Positions 7,540-15,424 of a stretch of 15,424 nucleotides of DNA are shown one piece after another (position 1 is the stretch's first letter; every line of letters starts with the position of its first letter). A program made the position numbers and the translations under genes. Source of the stretch: Chloroflexota bacterium. Lineage in GTDB: Bacteria > Chloroflexota > Limnocylindria > QHBO01. The stretch spans positions 1 to 15,424 of the forward strand of contig JAGXHP010000036.1 in assembly GCA_024636135.1 (NCBI GenBank), read 5' to 3'. The notes beneath the pieces are model-generated. The model saw nothing but the letters and a program-made list of their open reading frames with translations. It was not told the DNA's origin and made no database searches.

Positions 7540-8105
7540 GATCGGCCCAACAGCCGCGCAAGCAGTCCGCGTCGCCGCGGTCGCGGCATCGGCGGCTCCC
7601 ATTCGGGCATCGCCGAGGCGACATCGGCTCGGTATGCGTCGAGCAGCGCCCGATTCCGTGAGGATCGACCGCTCCAATCAGGCAGCACACCGCGGTCCGC
7701 GATCGCCGGCGCGGTTTCCTCGAGGAGGCGATCGGCAACCATGGCAAGGCGCGTGATCCCGCGCCCCAGCTCGTCGCGGTCGACGGCCGCAGCCGGGATC
7801 TCGGACATCAGCATCGGTCGATCGTCATCGGTCATGGCGAACTTCACGAACGGGTACTCGAAATTGGCGCGCAGCATCCGTGCGTACGTCCGCTTCGGGA
7901 TCTCCATCGCCTCGAGCCCATAGTAGGCCCAGAGCGAGCATCCGACTCCCGCCACCCAGGCCACCGTCAGGCGCACGTCGAAGCGTCGCTCGCCATCAAC
8001 GATGACGTCGCGGCTGAATGCCGGGTCGCTGGCTGCCCCAGACGCGCCGACGACCTCCAGGCCGAGCTCCGCGAGCCAGCCATCGATGGCGGCCCCGGCG
8101 CTCAC
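7536..8105 (-). CDS. YbjN-domain-like protein
   Basis: 189 residues, GTG start at 8103-8105 overlapping the glgC stop (GTGA). The central stretch YARMLRANFEYPFVKFAMTD (from ~residue 73) followed by MLMSEIPAAAVDRDELGRGI and a helix ending ADRLLEE fits the YbjN / 'bacterial sensory transduction regulator' family. That family has a type III chaperone-like alpha/beta fold. Its members lack catalytic residues and are thought to act in protein binding; the exact role is not established. A Pro/Arg-rich C-terminal tail (PRPRRRGLLARLLGRS) could contact a membrane or nucleic acid. It sits between glgC and the secreted M1-like gene with 4-bp overlaps on both sides, so it should be made with both. Fold assignment is by pattern only, with moderate confidence. 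Confidence 0.7.
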   Translation of the reverse strand: MSAGAAIDGWLAELGLEVVGASGAASDPAFSRDVIVDGERRFDVRLTVAWVAGVGCSLWAYYGLEAMEIPKRTYARMLRANFEYPFVKFAMTDDDRPMLMSEIPAAAVDRDELGRGITRLAMVADRLLEETAPAIADRGVLPDWSGRSSRNRALLDAYRADVASAMPEWEPPMPRPRRRGLLARLLGRS

Positions 8106-9370
8106 CGCGGCGCGCTGCCGGCGACAACCGTCTCCCCCGAGCGGATTCGGCGGCGGCGCGCGAAGTCGCGCTCGCTGACCCCGGGATCGATGCGGCAGTT
8201 GCGCCCGATCTCCGTGCCGCGCGGAACGCGTGCGCGCTTGCCGACGAGCGTGATGCCGGCGTACAGCCGCTCCGGCTCATCGCGATTCGGCCGCAGATCG
8301 TCGCCAACGCCGATGTGGGCACCCGGCCCGATCCATGCCTCCTTGTCGAGAATCGCCCGATCGAGCACCGCATCCTGCTCGATCACGGCATCGAACATCA
8401 CGATCGAGTCGCGTACCACCGCACCGGCGGCGACGCGGACGCCCGGCGAGAGGATGCTGCGCTCCACCGTGCCGTCCACCTCGCATCCGTGGCTGATCAT
8501 CGAGCGCGTGATCCGAGCATTCGGGCCGATGCGGGCCGGGGGACGTTCCTCACTCTTCGTGTAGATCAACCACCCCAGGTCGTTGAGGTCGATGTCCGGA
8601 TCGTCACGTAGCAGGTCGAGGCTGGCCTGCCAGTAGCTCTCGACGGTCCCGACGTCCTGCCAATAGCCGGCAAACTCGTAGGCGTAGACCTTGCGCTTCG
8701 CGTCGACCATGGCCGGCAGGATGTCCCGCCCGAAGTCAACCAGGTCCGAGCTGAGGAGCTCCCGAAGCTGCGGCCACGAGAAGACGTAGACACCCATGCT
8801 CACCAGGTTTGAGGGCGGGTTCGGCGGCTTCTCGATGAATGCGGTCACCCGACCGTCCTTCGCCACGTCGAGGATGCCGAAGCGATGCGCCTCCTCGATG
8901 GGAACCCTGCGGACCGCGCATGTGACGTCCGCCTGCTTCGACCGATGCAGGTCGAGGAAGGGTCGGTAGTCCATCTTGTACACGTGGTCGCCGGCCAGGA
9001 CGAGAACGAGCTCGGGGTCGCGGTCGGCGATGAAGTCGAGGTTCTGCAGCACGGCGTCCGCGGTGCCGCGATACCAGTCGCGCGCTCGGCCACGGCCGAT
9101 GAACGGCTGGAGCAGCGCCGCCCCGCCGCGGCTACGGTCGAGGTCCCACGGCCGGCCGACGCCGATGTGGTCGATGAGCGACCGCGGAGCGTACTGGGTC
9201 AGGATCCCGACGTCGGTGAGGCCGGAGTTCACGGCGTTGCTCAGGGCGAAGTCGATGATCCGGTACTTGCCACCGAACGGCACGCCCGGCTTGGCGCGCA
9301 CCTGGGACAGGATACTGAGCCGCTCTCCCTCTCCGCCCGCGAGGATCAGCGTCAGGACCGAGCTCGACAC
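8102..9370 (-). CDS. glgC: Glucose-1-phosphate adenylyltransferase (ADP-glucose pyrophosphorylase)
   Basis: 422 residues, full family length. The N-terminal nucleotidyltransferase domain shows LAGGEGERL (10-18), RAKPGVPFGGKYRIIDFALSN (25-45), WYRGTADAV (99-107), AGDHVYKMDY (126-135, with the metal/catalytic Asp128) and FIEKP (178-182, Lys181 contacting glucose-1-phosphate). The C-terminal part is a left-handed beta-helix of hexapeptide-like repeats (~295-405). The usual P-L-T after the GGxGxRL loop is replaced here by ILS. It would make ADP-glucose from ATP and glucose-1-phosphate for glycogen or alpha-glucan synthesis; no glgA or glgB is in the window. The GTG start at 9368-9370 is preceded by TAGAAT exactly six bases upstream and no Shine-Dalgarno, suggesting a leaderless mRNA. 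It is the first gene of a chain with the YbjN-like, M1-like and NAPRTase genes. Confidence 0.94.
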   Translation of the reverse strand: MSSSVLTLILAGGEGERLSILSQVRAKPGVPFGGKYRIIDFALSNAVNSGLTDVGILTQYAPRSLIDHIGVGRPWDLDRSRGGAALLQPFIGRGRARDWYRGTADAVLQNLDFIADRDPELVLVLAGDHVYKMDYRPFLDLHRSKQADVTCAVRRVPIEEAHRFGILDVAKDGRVTAFIEKPPNPPSNLVSMGVYVFSWPQLRELLSSDLVDFGRDILPAMVDAKRKVYAYEFAGYWQDVGTVESYWQASLDLLRDDPDIDLNDLGWLIYTKSEERPPARIGPNARITRSMISHGCEVDGTVERSILSPGVRVAAGAVVRDSIVMFDAVIEQDAVLDRAILDKEAWIGPGAHIGVGDDLRPNRDEPERLYAGITLVGKRARVPRGTEIGRNCRIDPGVSERDFARRRRIRSGETVVAGSAPR

Positions 9371-9376
9371 AAGGTG

Positions 9377-9382
9377 ATTCTA
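9377..9382 (-). promoter_or_regulatory. Putative -10 box (TAGAAT), leaderless promoter of glgC
   Basis: TAGAAT on the minus strand, close to consensus TATAAT, is followed by six nucleotides (CACCTT) and then the GTG start. There is no Shine-Dalgarno sequence. A GGCGCC copy (9383-9388) directly abuts the box and another lies 20 bp further upstream, so a protein bound there would overlap RNA polymerase. No convincing TTGACA hexamer is seen at 16-18 bp. Confidence 0.55.
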
Positions 9383-9408
9383 GGCGCCTCGAGGTCGCGC
9401 AGGGCGCC
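9383..9408. promoter_or_regulatory. Paired GGCGCC element upstream of glgC
   Basis: GGCGCC occurs at 9383-9388 (within the 8-bp palindrome AGGCGCCT) and at 9403-9408 (within GGGCGCCC), 20 bp apart. Both the spacing and the hexamer match the pair at 2473-2498. On the respective gene strand, the 14-nt spacers of both sites contain GACCTCGA, offset by two bases. An operator is the more interesting reading. A weak hairpin ending the upstream PBP transcript is the alternative, though no T-run follows. Confidence 0.4.
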
Positions 9409-9432
9409 CATGGTGACCGGAACCCCTGCGGC

Positions 9433-12156
<2,724 letters not shown>

Positions 12157-12163
12157 CGCGCGC

Positions 12164-12192
12164 AGCGTACCAGCCGCGGCAGGGTCGGTCGA
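12164..12192 (-). promoter_or_regulatory. Putative promoter of the penicillin-binding protein gene
   Basis: On the minus strand TCGACC (12187-12192; four of six matches to TTGACA) is followed after 17 bp by TACGCT (12164-12169, fits TANNNT). Seven bases later comes the ATG at 12156. There is no Shine-Dalgarno sequence, so the mRNA is probably leaderless or nearly so. The promoter lies entirely in the 48-bp gap after the prepilin peptidase stop. Confidence 0.5.
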
Positions 12193-12204
12193 ATCTGTCG
12201 CCGC

Positions 12205-12843
12205 TCAGCGGATGACGCGCAGCACCCGCTCGTCCAGCAGGAGGACCAACGCCGCCCCGGCGACGAGGAACGGCCCGAACGGGATGTAGGTCCGCAGGCC
12301 GACGCGGCGCGTCGCCAGCAGGACCAGGCTGACGCCCGCCGACAGAAAGGCCGCGGCGAACAGCGCGCTGAAGATCGCCGGCCATCCGAGCATCAGGCCG
12401 ATCGGGGCGACGAGGTACAGGTCGCCAAGGGCCAGGCCGCCGCGCACAACGACCGCCAGCGCACCGAGGAACCCGACGGCGGCGAGGGCTCCGACCGCGG
12501 CCATGAGCGGATCAACGCCGGGGTTGAACGGCACGAAGGCGATCCCGAGGATGATCAACGGGTCGAGCACGAGGTGCGGGAGCCGCCGCTGCTCGAGGTC
12601 GGTGGCGGTCAGCACGAGGAGCAGCGCCAGGAGCGCCAGGTAGCCGGCGGTGCCCCACCATGGCAGCTGTGATCGTGCGACGACGCCGGCCGCCACGAGT
12701 CCGCTGACGATCGCCAGGGCGGCTGTGCGCCATCCGAAGGGACGCCGGCGAGCCTCGTCGGGAGGCCAGGCACTGGCCAGCCGATCCGCGAGAACGCCAC
12801 CCACGGCGAACAGGCCCCCGATCGCGATGACCGCCGGATTCAC
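12205..12843 (-). CDS. Prepilin peptidase (type IV leader peptidase, A24 family), short form
   Basis: 212 residues. I chose the GTG at 12841-12843 because GGAGGT lies upstream (12855-12860) and the protein then starts with a hydrophobic segment, whereas the upstream extension is Arg-rich and unlike the family. About seven to eight TM helices are visible. The two catalytic Asp positions of A24 peptidases appear in LTATDLEQRRLPHLV (~85-99) and GGLALGDLYLVAPIGLMLG (~136-154). In the second, the usual GxGD has Ala in place of the first Gly. The C-terminal YIPFGPFLVAGAALVL is typical of the family. There is no Cys-rich methyltransferase insert, so this is a peptidase-only form. It would cleave leader peptides of type IV pilin-like proteins at the membrane. 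No pilin or assembly gene is in the window. Confidence 0.87.
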   Translation of the reverse strand: MNPAVIAIGGLFAVGGVLADRLASAWPPDEARRRPFGWRTAALAIVSGLVAAGVVARSQLPWWGTAGYLALLALLLVLTATDLEQRRLPHLVLDPLIILGIAFVPFNPGVDPLMAAVGALAAVGFLGALAVVVRGGLALGDLYLVAPIGLMLGWPAIFSALFAAAFLSAGVSLVLLATRRVGLRTYIPFGPFLVAGAALVLLLDERVLRVIR

Positions 12844-12854
12844 GGCTGTGCCTG

Positions 12855-12860
12855 ACCTCC
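12855..12860 (-). promoter_or_regulatory. Ribosome binding site of the prepilin peptidase
   Basis: GGAGGT on the minus strand, 11 nt before the GTG at 12843. It decides this start against the longer upstream open frame and contrasts with the leaderless-looking neighbours. Confidence 0.6.
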
Positions 12861-12967
12861 CTGGCTCGTGGCGCGCGCCGGACACCCGGTGCGTCGCGGC
12901 ACCGCACATCCTACGGTCCGGCCGCCGCGCCACCATAGGCCGATGGTCCGTGCGGGGGCAGGGCGAG

Positions 12968-12985
12968 CTGGCACGCCAGATGCCC
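12968..12985 (+). promoter_or_regulatory. Sigma-54-like -24/-12 element upstream of the csbD-like gene
   Basis: CTGGCACG followed by four bases and ATGCC places GG (12970-12971) and GC (12982-12983) exactly 10 nt apart, as sigma-54 promoters require, with a full match to the TGGCACG -24 half. The -12 half is weaker. CTGGC-AC-GCCAG is also a short inverted repeat, so it could equally be an operator or chance. No rpoN or activator gene is in view. Confidence 0.3.
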
Positions 12986-13040
12986 TATGTGAGGCAGGTC
13001 GGTGACGAACCCGGCCACATGCAACGGGAGGAACACCATC

Positions 13041-13229
13041 GTGGACAGTGACCGCGTCGAAGGCCCCCTGAAGGAGGCCGGCGGCAAGATCAAGGAAGAG
13101 TTCGGCGACCTCACCGACAACCCGGACACCGAGGCCGAGGGCCAGGCGGACCAGGTCGAGGGCAAGGTGCAGAACGAATGGGGCGAGGCGAAGGACGACG
13201 TTCGGGACGCGACCGACGGCGACCGCTGA
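13041..13229 (+). CDS. CsbD-like stress protein
   Basis: 62 residues starting at the GTG at 13041-13043, chosen because GGGAGG (13026-13031) lies nine bases upstream and the CsbD domain begins immediately. An in-frame ATG at 13002 would add 13 residues but has no ribosome binding site. The motifs SDRVEGPLKEAGGKIKEEFG and EAEGQADQVEGKVQNEWG are the two halves of the CsbD fold (DRxEGxxKqxxGkxkexxG ... GkxxxxxGkaq). The protein is small, highly charged and hydrophilic. CsbD proteins accumulate in general stress or stationary phase in many bacteria; their biochemical role is not known. The gene stands alone and ends in a strong hairpin, converging on the aminopeptidase gene. Confidence 0.9.
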   Translation: MDSDRVEGPLKEAGGKIKEEFGDLTDNPDTEAEGQADQVEGKVQNEWGEAKDDVRDATDGDR

Positions 13230-13237
13230 GCCGATGA

Positions 13238-13266
13238 CGAAGCCCCGGCCGACGGCCGGGGCTTCG
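13238..13266. terminator. Bidirectional hairpin terminator between csbD-like gene and pepA
   Basis: A perfect 13-bp stem (CGAAGCCCCGGCC / GGCCGGGGCTTCG) with a 3-nt loop lies 8 bp after the csbD-like stop and 16 bp after the pepA stop. The plus-strand side is followed by a short pyrimidine-rich stretch (GTTCTCTCTCC) rather than a clean T-run. The minus side has no T-run. Its position between convergent genes supports termination in both directions. Confidence 0.8.
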
Positions 13267-13282
13267 CGCTGTTCTCTCTCCG

Positions 13283-14761
13283 TCAGTCCGATTCGGTGAA
13301 GCCCATCGCCAGGGAAACCAGTGCCGCGACGGCCGAGCCGGTGGCACCCTTCGGCCCATAGGGCTTCTCCGCGCCGAGGTAGGCGGTGGCCGCGATGTCG
13401 ACATGCACCCAGGGCACCGTCACGAACTCGGACAGGAACACCGCGCTCTTGATGAGCGACCCGTCACGTCCCCCGGAGTTCACGATATCGGCGTGGGGCG
13501 TGTCGTAGCTGGCGCGATATTCGAGCGCCAGGGGCATCTCCCAGAACCACTCTCCCGCTCGCTCGGCCGCCGCTCCGACGCGCTCACCCCACTCCCGCGG
13601 GCGTGCAAAGTACGCGCTGATGTGCTCTCCGAACGCGATGGCCTGGGCACCGGTCAGGGTGGCAACATCAACGATGTGGGTTGCGCCCTGGCGCTCGGCC
13701 CAGGTCATCGCGTCGGCCAGGATCAGCCGGCCCTCCGCATCGGTGTTCGTGACCTCGACCGTCATGCCGTTCATCGCCTTCACCACGTCTCCCGGACGCT
13801 GGGCATTACCGCCGGGCATGTTCTCCACCATCGGCGCGACCGCCATGAGGGGCGTGTCGGGGGCGAGCCTGGCCACGGTGCGTGCCGCGGCGATGACCGC
13901 GGCCGCGCCCGACTTGTCGTGCTTCATGTCGCCCATGTTCTCGGCCGGCTTGATGCTCAGCCCGCCGGAGTCGAAGCAGACGCCCTTGCCCACGATGGCG
14001 AGCCGATCCCCATCTGCGGCCTGCTCCCAGCCCGGTAGCTTGATGGCGATGAGGCGCGGTCCGTGCGTCGCCCCCTGGCCGACGCCAAGGAGGAGGCCCA
14101 TGCCGAGCTCCGCCATCTGATCCGGCTCGAGAATCTCGACGGTGCAGCCATCGGCCTCGAGGCGTCGTGCCTCCTCGGCCATGCGCTCGGGGTAGAGGTC
14201 GTTCGCCGAGCGGTTCGAGAGGTTGCGACCGAACGCGATCCCCTCCCCGACCTCGGCACCGCGGTCGAGCGCCTCCTGGGAGGTGGCGCCGATGCACAGC
14301 ACCTCCTCCACCGATCGCTTCATGGCATCGGTGTCGCGAACCCGGCCGTAGACGTCGGTGGACCGATAGGTGCCCGCGACGGCACCGGCCGCGGCGGCCG
14401 TCCAGGCGTCGTCGTCCTCGTCGTCGCGCAGCCACAGCGCCAGCTTCGGCGCGGCCCGCCCGTTGAGACGCCGCGTGGCCACGGCGCCGACGCGGCGCGC
14501 ACGCCAGGCCCCGCGGCCCCGGGCGCCGGCATTGATCAGCAGCAGATGCCCGACGGGGAGGTCACCGGCCTCGACCAGGCTGACCGCGTGCTCGAGGGGA
14601 TTGAACTCGCCCCACGCGATCGCGCGGCTGATGACGCCACCGGACGCCAGGTCGAGCTCGGACAGATCGGGAGCCATCTCCGCGTCCTCGCGGTAGATGG
14701 GCACCGCGAGCACATCGGCTTCGACGGCGGCAGGCGGGCCGGAAATCGCGCGCAGGCGCAT
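13283..14761 (-). CDS. pepA: Leucyl aminopeptidase (M17, cytosol aminopeptidase)
   Basis: 492 residues, full length for M17. The N-terminal macro-like domain (~1-165) is followed by the catalytic domain with all metal and catalytic residues: Lys259 and Asp264 in VGKGVCFDSGG, Lys271 in SIKP, Asp282 in KHDKSGAAAV, and Asp341, Glu343 and Arg345 in NTDAEGRL. The Met usual in the KxDMxGAAA motif is Lys here, which should not affect metal binding. It would release N-terminal residues from peptides in the cytoplasm as a two-metal hexamer. The start at 14761 has AGGAG (14772-14776) ten bases upstream. A TATACT box (14805-14810) in the 55-bp gap suggests its own promoter with a short leader. Some PepA proteins also bind DNA; nothing here shows that. 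Confidence 0.95.
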   Translation of the reverse strand: MRLRAISGPPAAVEADVLAVPIYREDAEMAPDLSELDLASGGVISRAIAWGEFNPLEHAVSLVEAGDLPVGHLLLINAGARGRGAWRARRVGAVATRRLNGRAAPKLALWLRDDEDDDAWTAAAAGAVAGTYRSTDVYGRVRDTDAMKRSVEEVLCIGATSQEALDRGAEVGEGIAFGRNLSNRSANDLYPERMAEEARRLEADGCTVEILEPDQMAELGMGLLLGVGQGATHGPRLIAIKLPGWEQAADGDRLAIVGKGVCFDSGGLSIKPAENMGDMKHDKSGAAAVIAAARTVARLAPDTPLMAVAPMVENMPGGNAQRPGDVVKAMNGMTVEVTNTDAEGRLILADAMTWAERQGATHIVDVATLTGAQAIAFGEHISAYFARPREWGERVGAAAERAGEWFWEMPLALEYRASYDTPHADIVNSGGRDGSLIKSAVFLSEFVTVPWVHVDIAATAYLGAEKPYGPKGATGSAVAALVSLAMGFTESD

Positions 14762-14804
14762 GCTGGCTCAGCTCCTCGTGAGGGTTCCGTTTCGGGTCGC
14801 GGCG

Positions 14805-14810
14805 AGTATA
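14805..14810 (-). promoter_or_regulatory. Putative -10 box (TATACT) of pepA
   Basis: TATACT matches TATAAT at five of six positions and lies just after the kinase stop codon. It would give a leader of roughly 35-40 nt that contains AGGAG. No clear TTGACA hexamer is seen 16-18 bp upstream, where the sequence is the end of the kinase gene. Confidence 0.5.
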
Positions 14811-14816
14811 GGGCGG

Positions 14817-15424
14817 CTAACGGCAGTCGGAGATCCGCGCCGAGAACATCGTGAAGCGGCTGCCCGGCGCGACGCTGGTCCCGGCCGGGGGCTCCTGGCC
14901 GATGATCCCCTCGGGCTGGTCGGGGTCCTGGGCGCAGCGCACGGTCCAATCCAGGCCGGCTTCCTGCGCCGCCGCGATCGCGTCACTCGTCGAACGGCCG
15001 ACGGTATCCGGGACGATCACGGAGCCCGGCGCCGCCGTCGGCACCGCCGACCCCGAGGGGCTCGCCGCGGGGCCATTCCCGATGCCCGGTCCCAGGAGCG
15101 GCAGGATGACGAAGGCGACCACAGCGGCCGCGACGCCGAGCACGATGAGGGTGCCGAGCATCCGAGCACCGCTCCCGCGGCGCCGTGGCGCCACGGTTCG
15201 GCTGCGCTGCTCGCGCCGGGGCGCCGGTGGAGACGCGGGCGGCGGTACGTAGCCCCGCGCCGGAGCCGCAGGTGGGTCGCGCCGTGCGCCGACCTCGATC
15301 ACGCGCGTCTCGTCGTTGTCGGAGTCCGCGCTGGCCTCGGCTTCGGCAGAGGCGAGAGCCGTGCTCATCGCCGTGGCCGCGTGGAATCGCGAGGCGGGAA
15401 CGGGCCGCAGCGCCTGGAGGATCG
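14817..15424 (-). CDS. PASTA-domain serine/threonine protein kinase, C-terminal part (5' end cut by window edge)
   Basis: An ATG exists at 15368, but the same frame stays open to the window edge. It reads ILQALRPVPASRFHAATAM before that ATG, which matches the last helices of Hanks-type kinase domains (ALxxdPxxRFxsAxxM). The 183-residue ORF starting there is therefore very likely the tail of a larger kinase, not a separate protein. In order: end of the C-lobe, an acidic then Pro/Arg-rich juxtamembrane linker, one TM helix (LGTLIVLGVAAAVVAFVILPLL), a Gly/Pro/Ser linker, and one extracellular PASTA domain (IVPDTVGRSTSDAIAAAQEAGL ... EPPAGTSVAPGSRFTMF). The PASTA region has Cys145 and Cys182 (numbered from the internal ATG), a possible disulfide. 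PknB/StkP-like kinases sense cell-wall fragments and control growth and division. Having only one PASTA domain is on the short side. Confidence 0.85.
   Translation of the reverse strand, partial: ILQALRPVPASRFHAATAMSTALASAEAEASADSDNDETRVIEVGARRDPPAAPARGYVPPPASPPAPRREQRSRTVAPRRRGSGARMLGTLIVLGVAAAVVAFVILPLLGPGIGNGPAASPSGSAVPTAAPGSVIVPDTVGRSTSDAIAAAQEAGLDWTVRCAQDPDQPEGIIGQEPPAGTSVAPGSRFTMFSARISDCR

Larger units (their letters stand above)
12844..13040. other. Divergent intergenic region between prepilin peptidase and csbD-like gene
   Basis: 197 bp without a gene. On the minus strand it holds a possible -10 TAGGAT (12908-12913) and the Shine-Dalgarno sequence GGAGGT (12855-12860) for the prepilin peptidase. 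On the plus strand it holds a sigma-54-like element (12968-12985), a possible -10 TATGTG (12986-12991) and the Shine-Dalgarno GGGAGG (13026-13031) for the csbD-like gene. A near-palindrome, ACCATAGGCCGATGGT (12932-12947), lies between the two promoters and could be an operator. Confidence 0.5.

Noticed and set aside
7540..7677. N-terminal extension of the secreted M1-like protein to an ATG at 7677
   Set aside because: It would bury the signal peptide about 46 residues in and overlap the YbjN-like gene; the GTG at 7539 gives a normal signal peptide and a GTGA junction.
5965..7923. Long open frame (652 codons) on the plus strand
   Set aside because: It is antisense to the secreted M1-like and YbjN-like genes, has Arg/Gly-rich non-protein-like composition and no recognisable motif. 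Long shadow frames are expected in GC-rich coding DNA.

Overview
The window is a densely packed, GC-rich bacterial chromosome segment of housekeeping type. I see no integrase, transposase, CRISPR array, tRNA or rRNA. Several features fit a high-GC lineage such as Chloroflexota (Limnocylindria-like or related) or, less likely, Actinobacteriota. These are a poxvirus-type topoisomerase IB, a PASTA-domain serine/threonine kinase, a short archaeal-style nicotinate phosphoribosyltransferase, frequent GTG starts, 1-4 bp gene overlaps, and start codons preceded by a TANNNT box with no Shine-Dalgarno sequence. The taxonomic placement is inference from gene content.

Layout, left to right. (1) 1-2439, minus strand: an export operon of a MacB/FtsX-type permease, its LolD/MacB-type ATPase, and a second ABC-2-type ATPase that runs off the left edge. 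Junctions overlap by 1 and 4 bp. (2) 2529-4183, plus strand: a Nudix ADP-sugar/ADP-ribose pyrophosphatase overlapping a DNA topoisomerase IB by 4 bp. The pair is divergent from the export operon across about 90 bp. (3) 4187-9370, minus strand: glgC (ADP-glucose synthesis), a YbjN-like protein, a secreted membrane-anchored M1-like protein with a mutated HExxH motif, nicotinate phosphoribosyltransferase, and a small TPR protein. The first four are chained by 4-bp overlaps. (4) 9433-12156, minus: a bifunctional class A penicillin-binding protein with an acidic insertion and a 16-glycine tract. (5) 12205-12843, minus: a prepilin peptidase. (6) 13041-13229, plus: a CsbD-like stress protein, followed by a strong hairpin shared with the convergent gene. 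(7) 13283-14761, minus: leucyl aminopeptidase (M17). (8) 14817-15424, minus: the C-terminal part of a PASTA Ser/Thr kinase, cut by the right edge.

Functional themes are envelope and peptidoglycan (PASTA kinase, PBP, prepilin peptidase, export ABC systems), ADP-sugar and NAD metabolism (glgC, Nudix, NAPRTase), and general housekeeping. I found no complete unknown defence or mobile system. The most interesting signals are: (a) the same bipartite element, GGCGCC-N14-GGCGCC, upstream of both glgC and the Nudix gene, one making ADP-glucose and the other of a family that can hydrolyse ADP-sugars; (b) a gluzincin-like secreted protein whose catalytic Glu is replaced by Gln; (c) recurrent leaderless-type starts; and (d) a cysteine-containing acidic insertion in the PBP glycosyltransferase domain.
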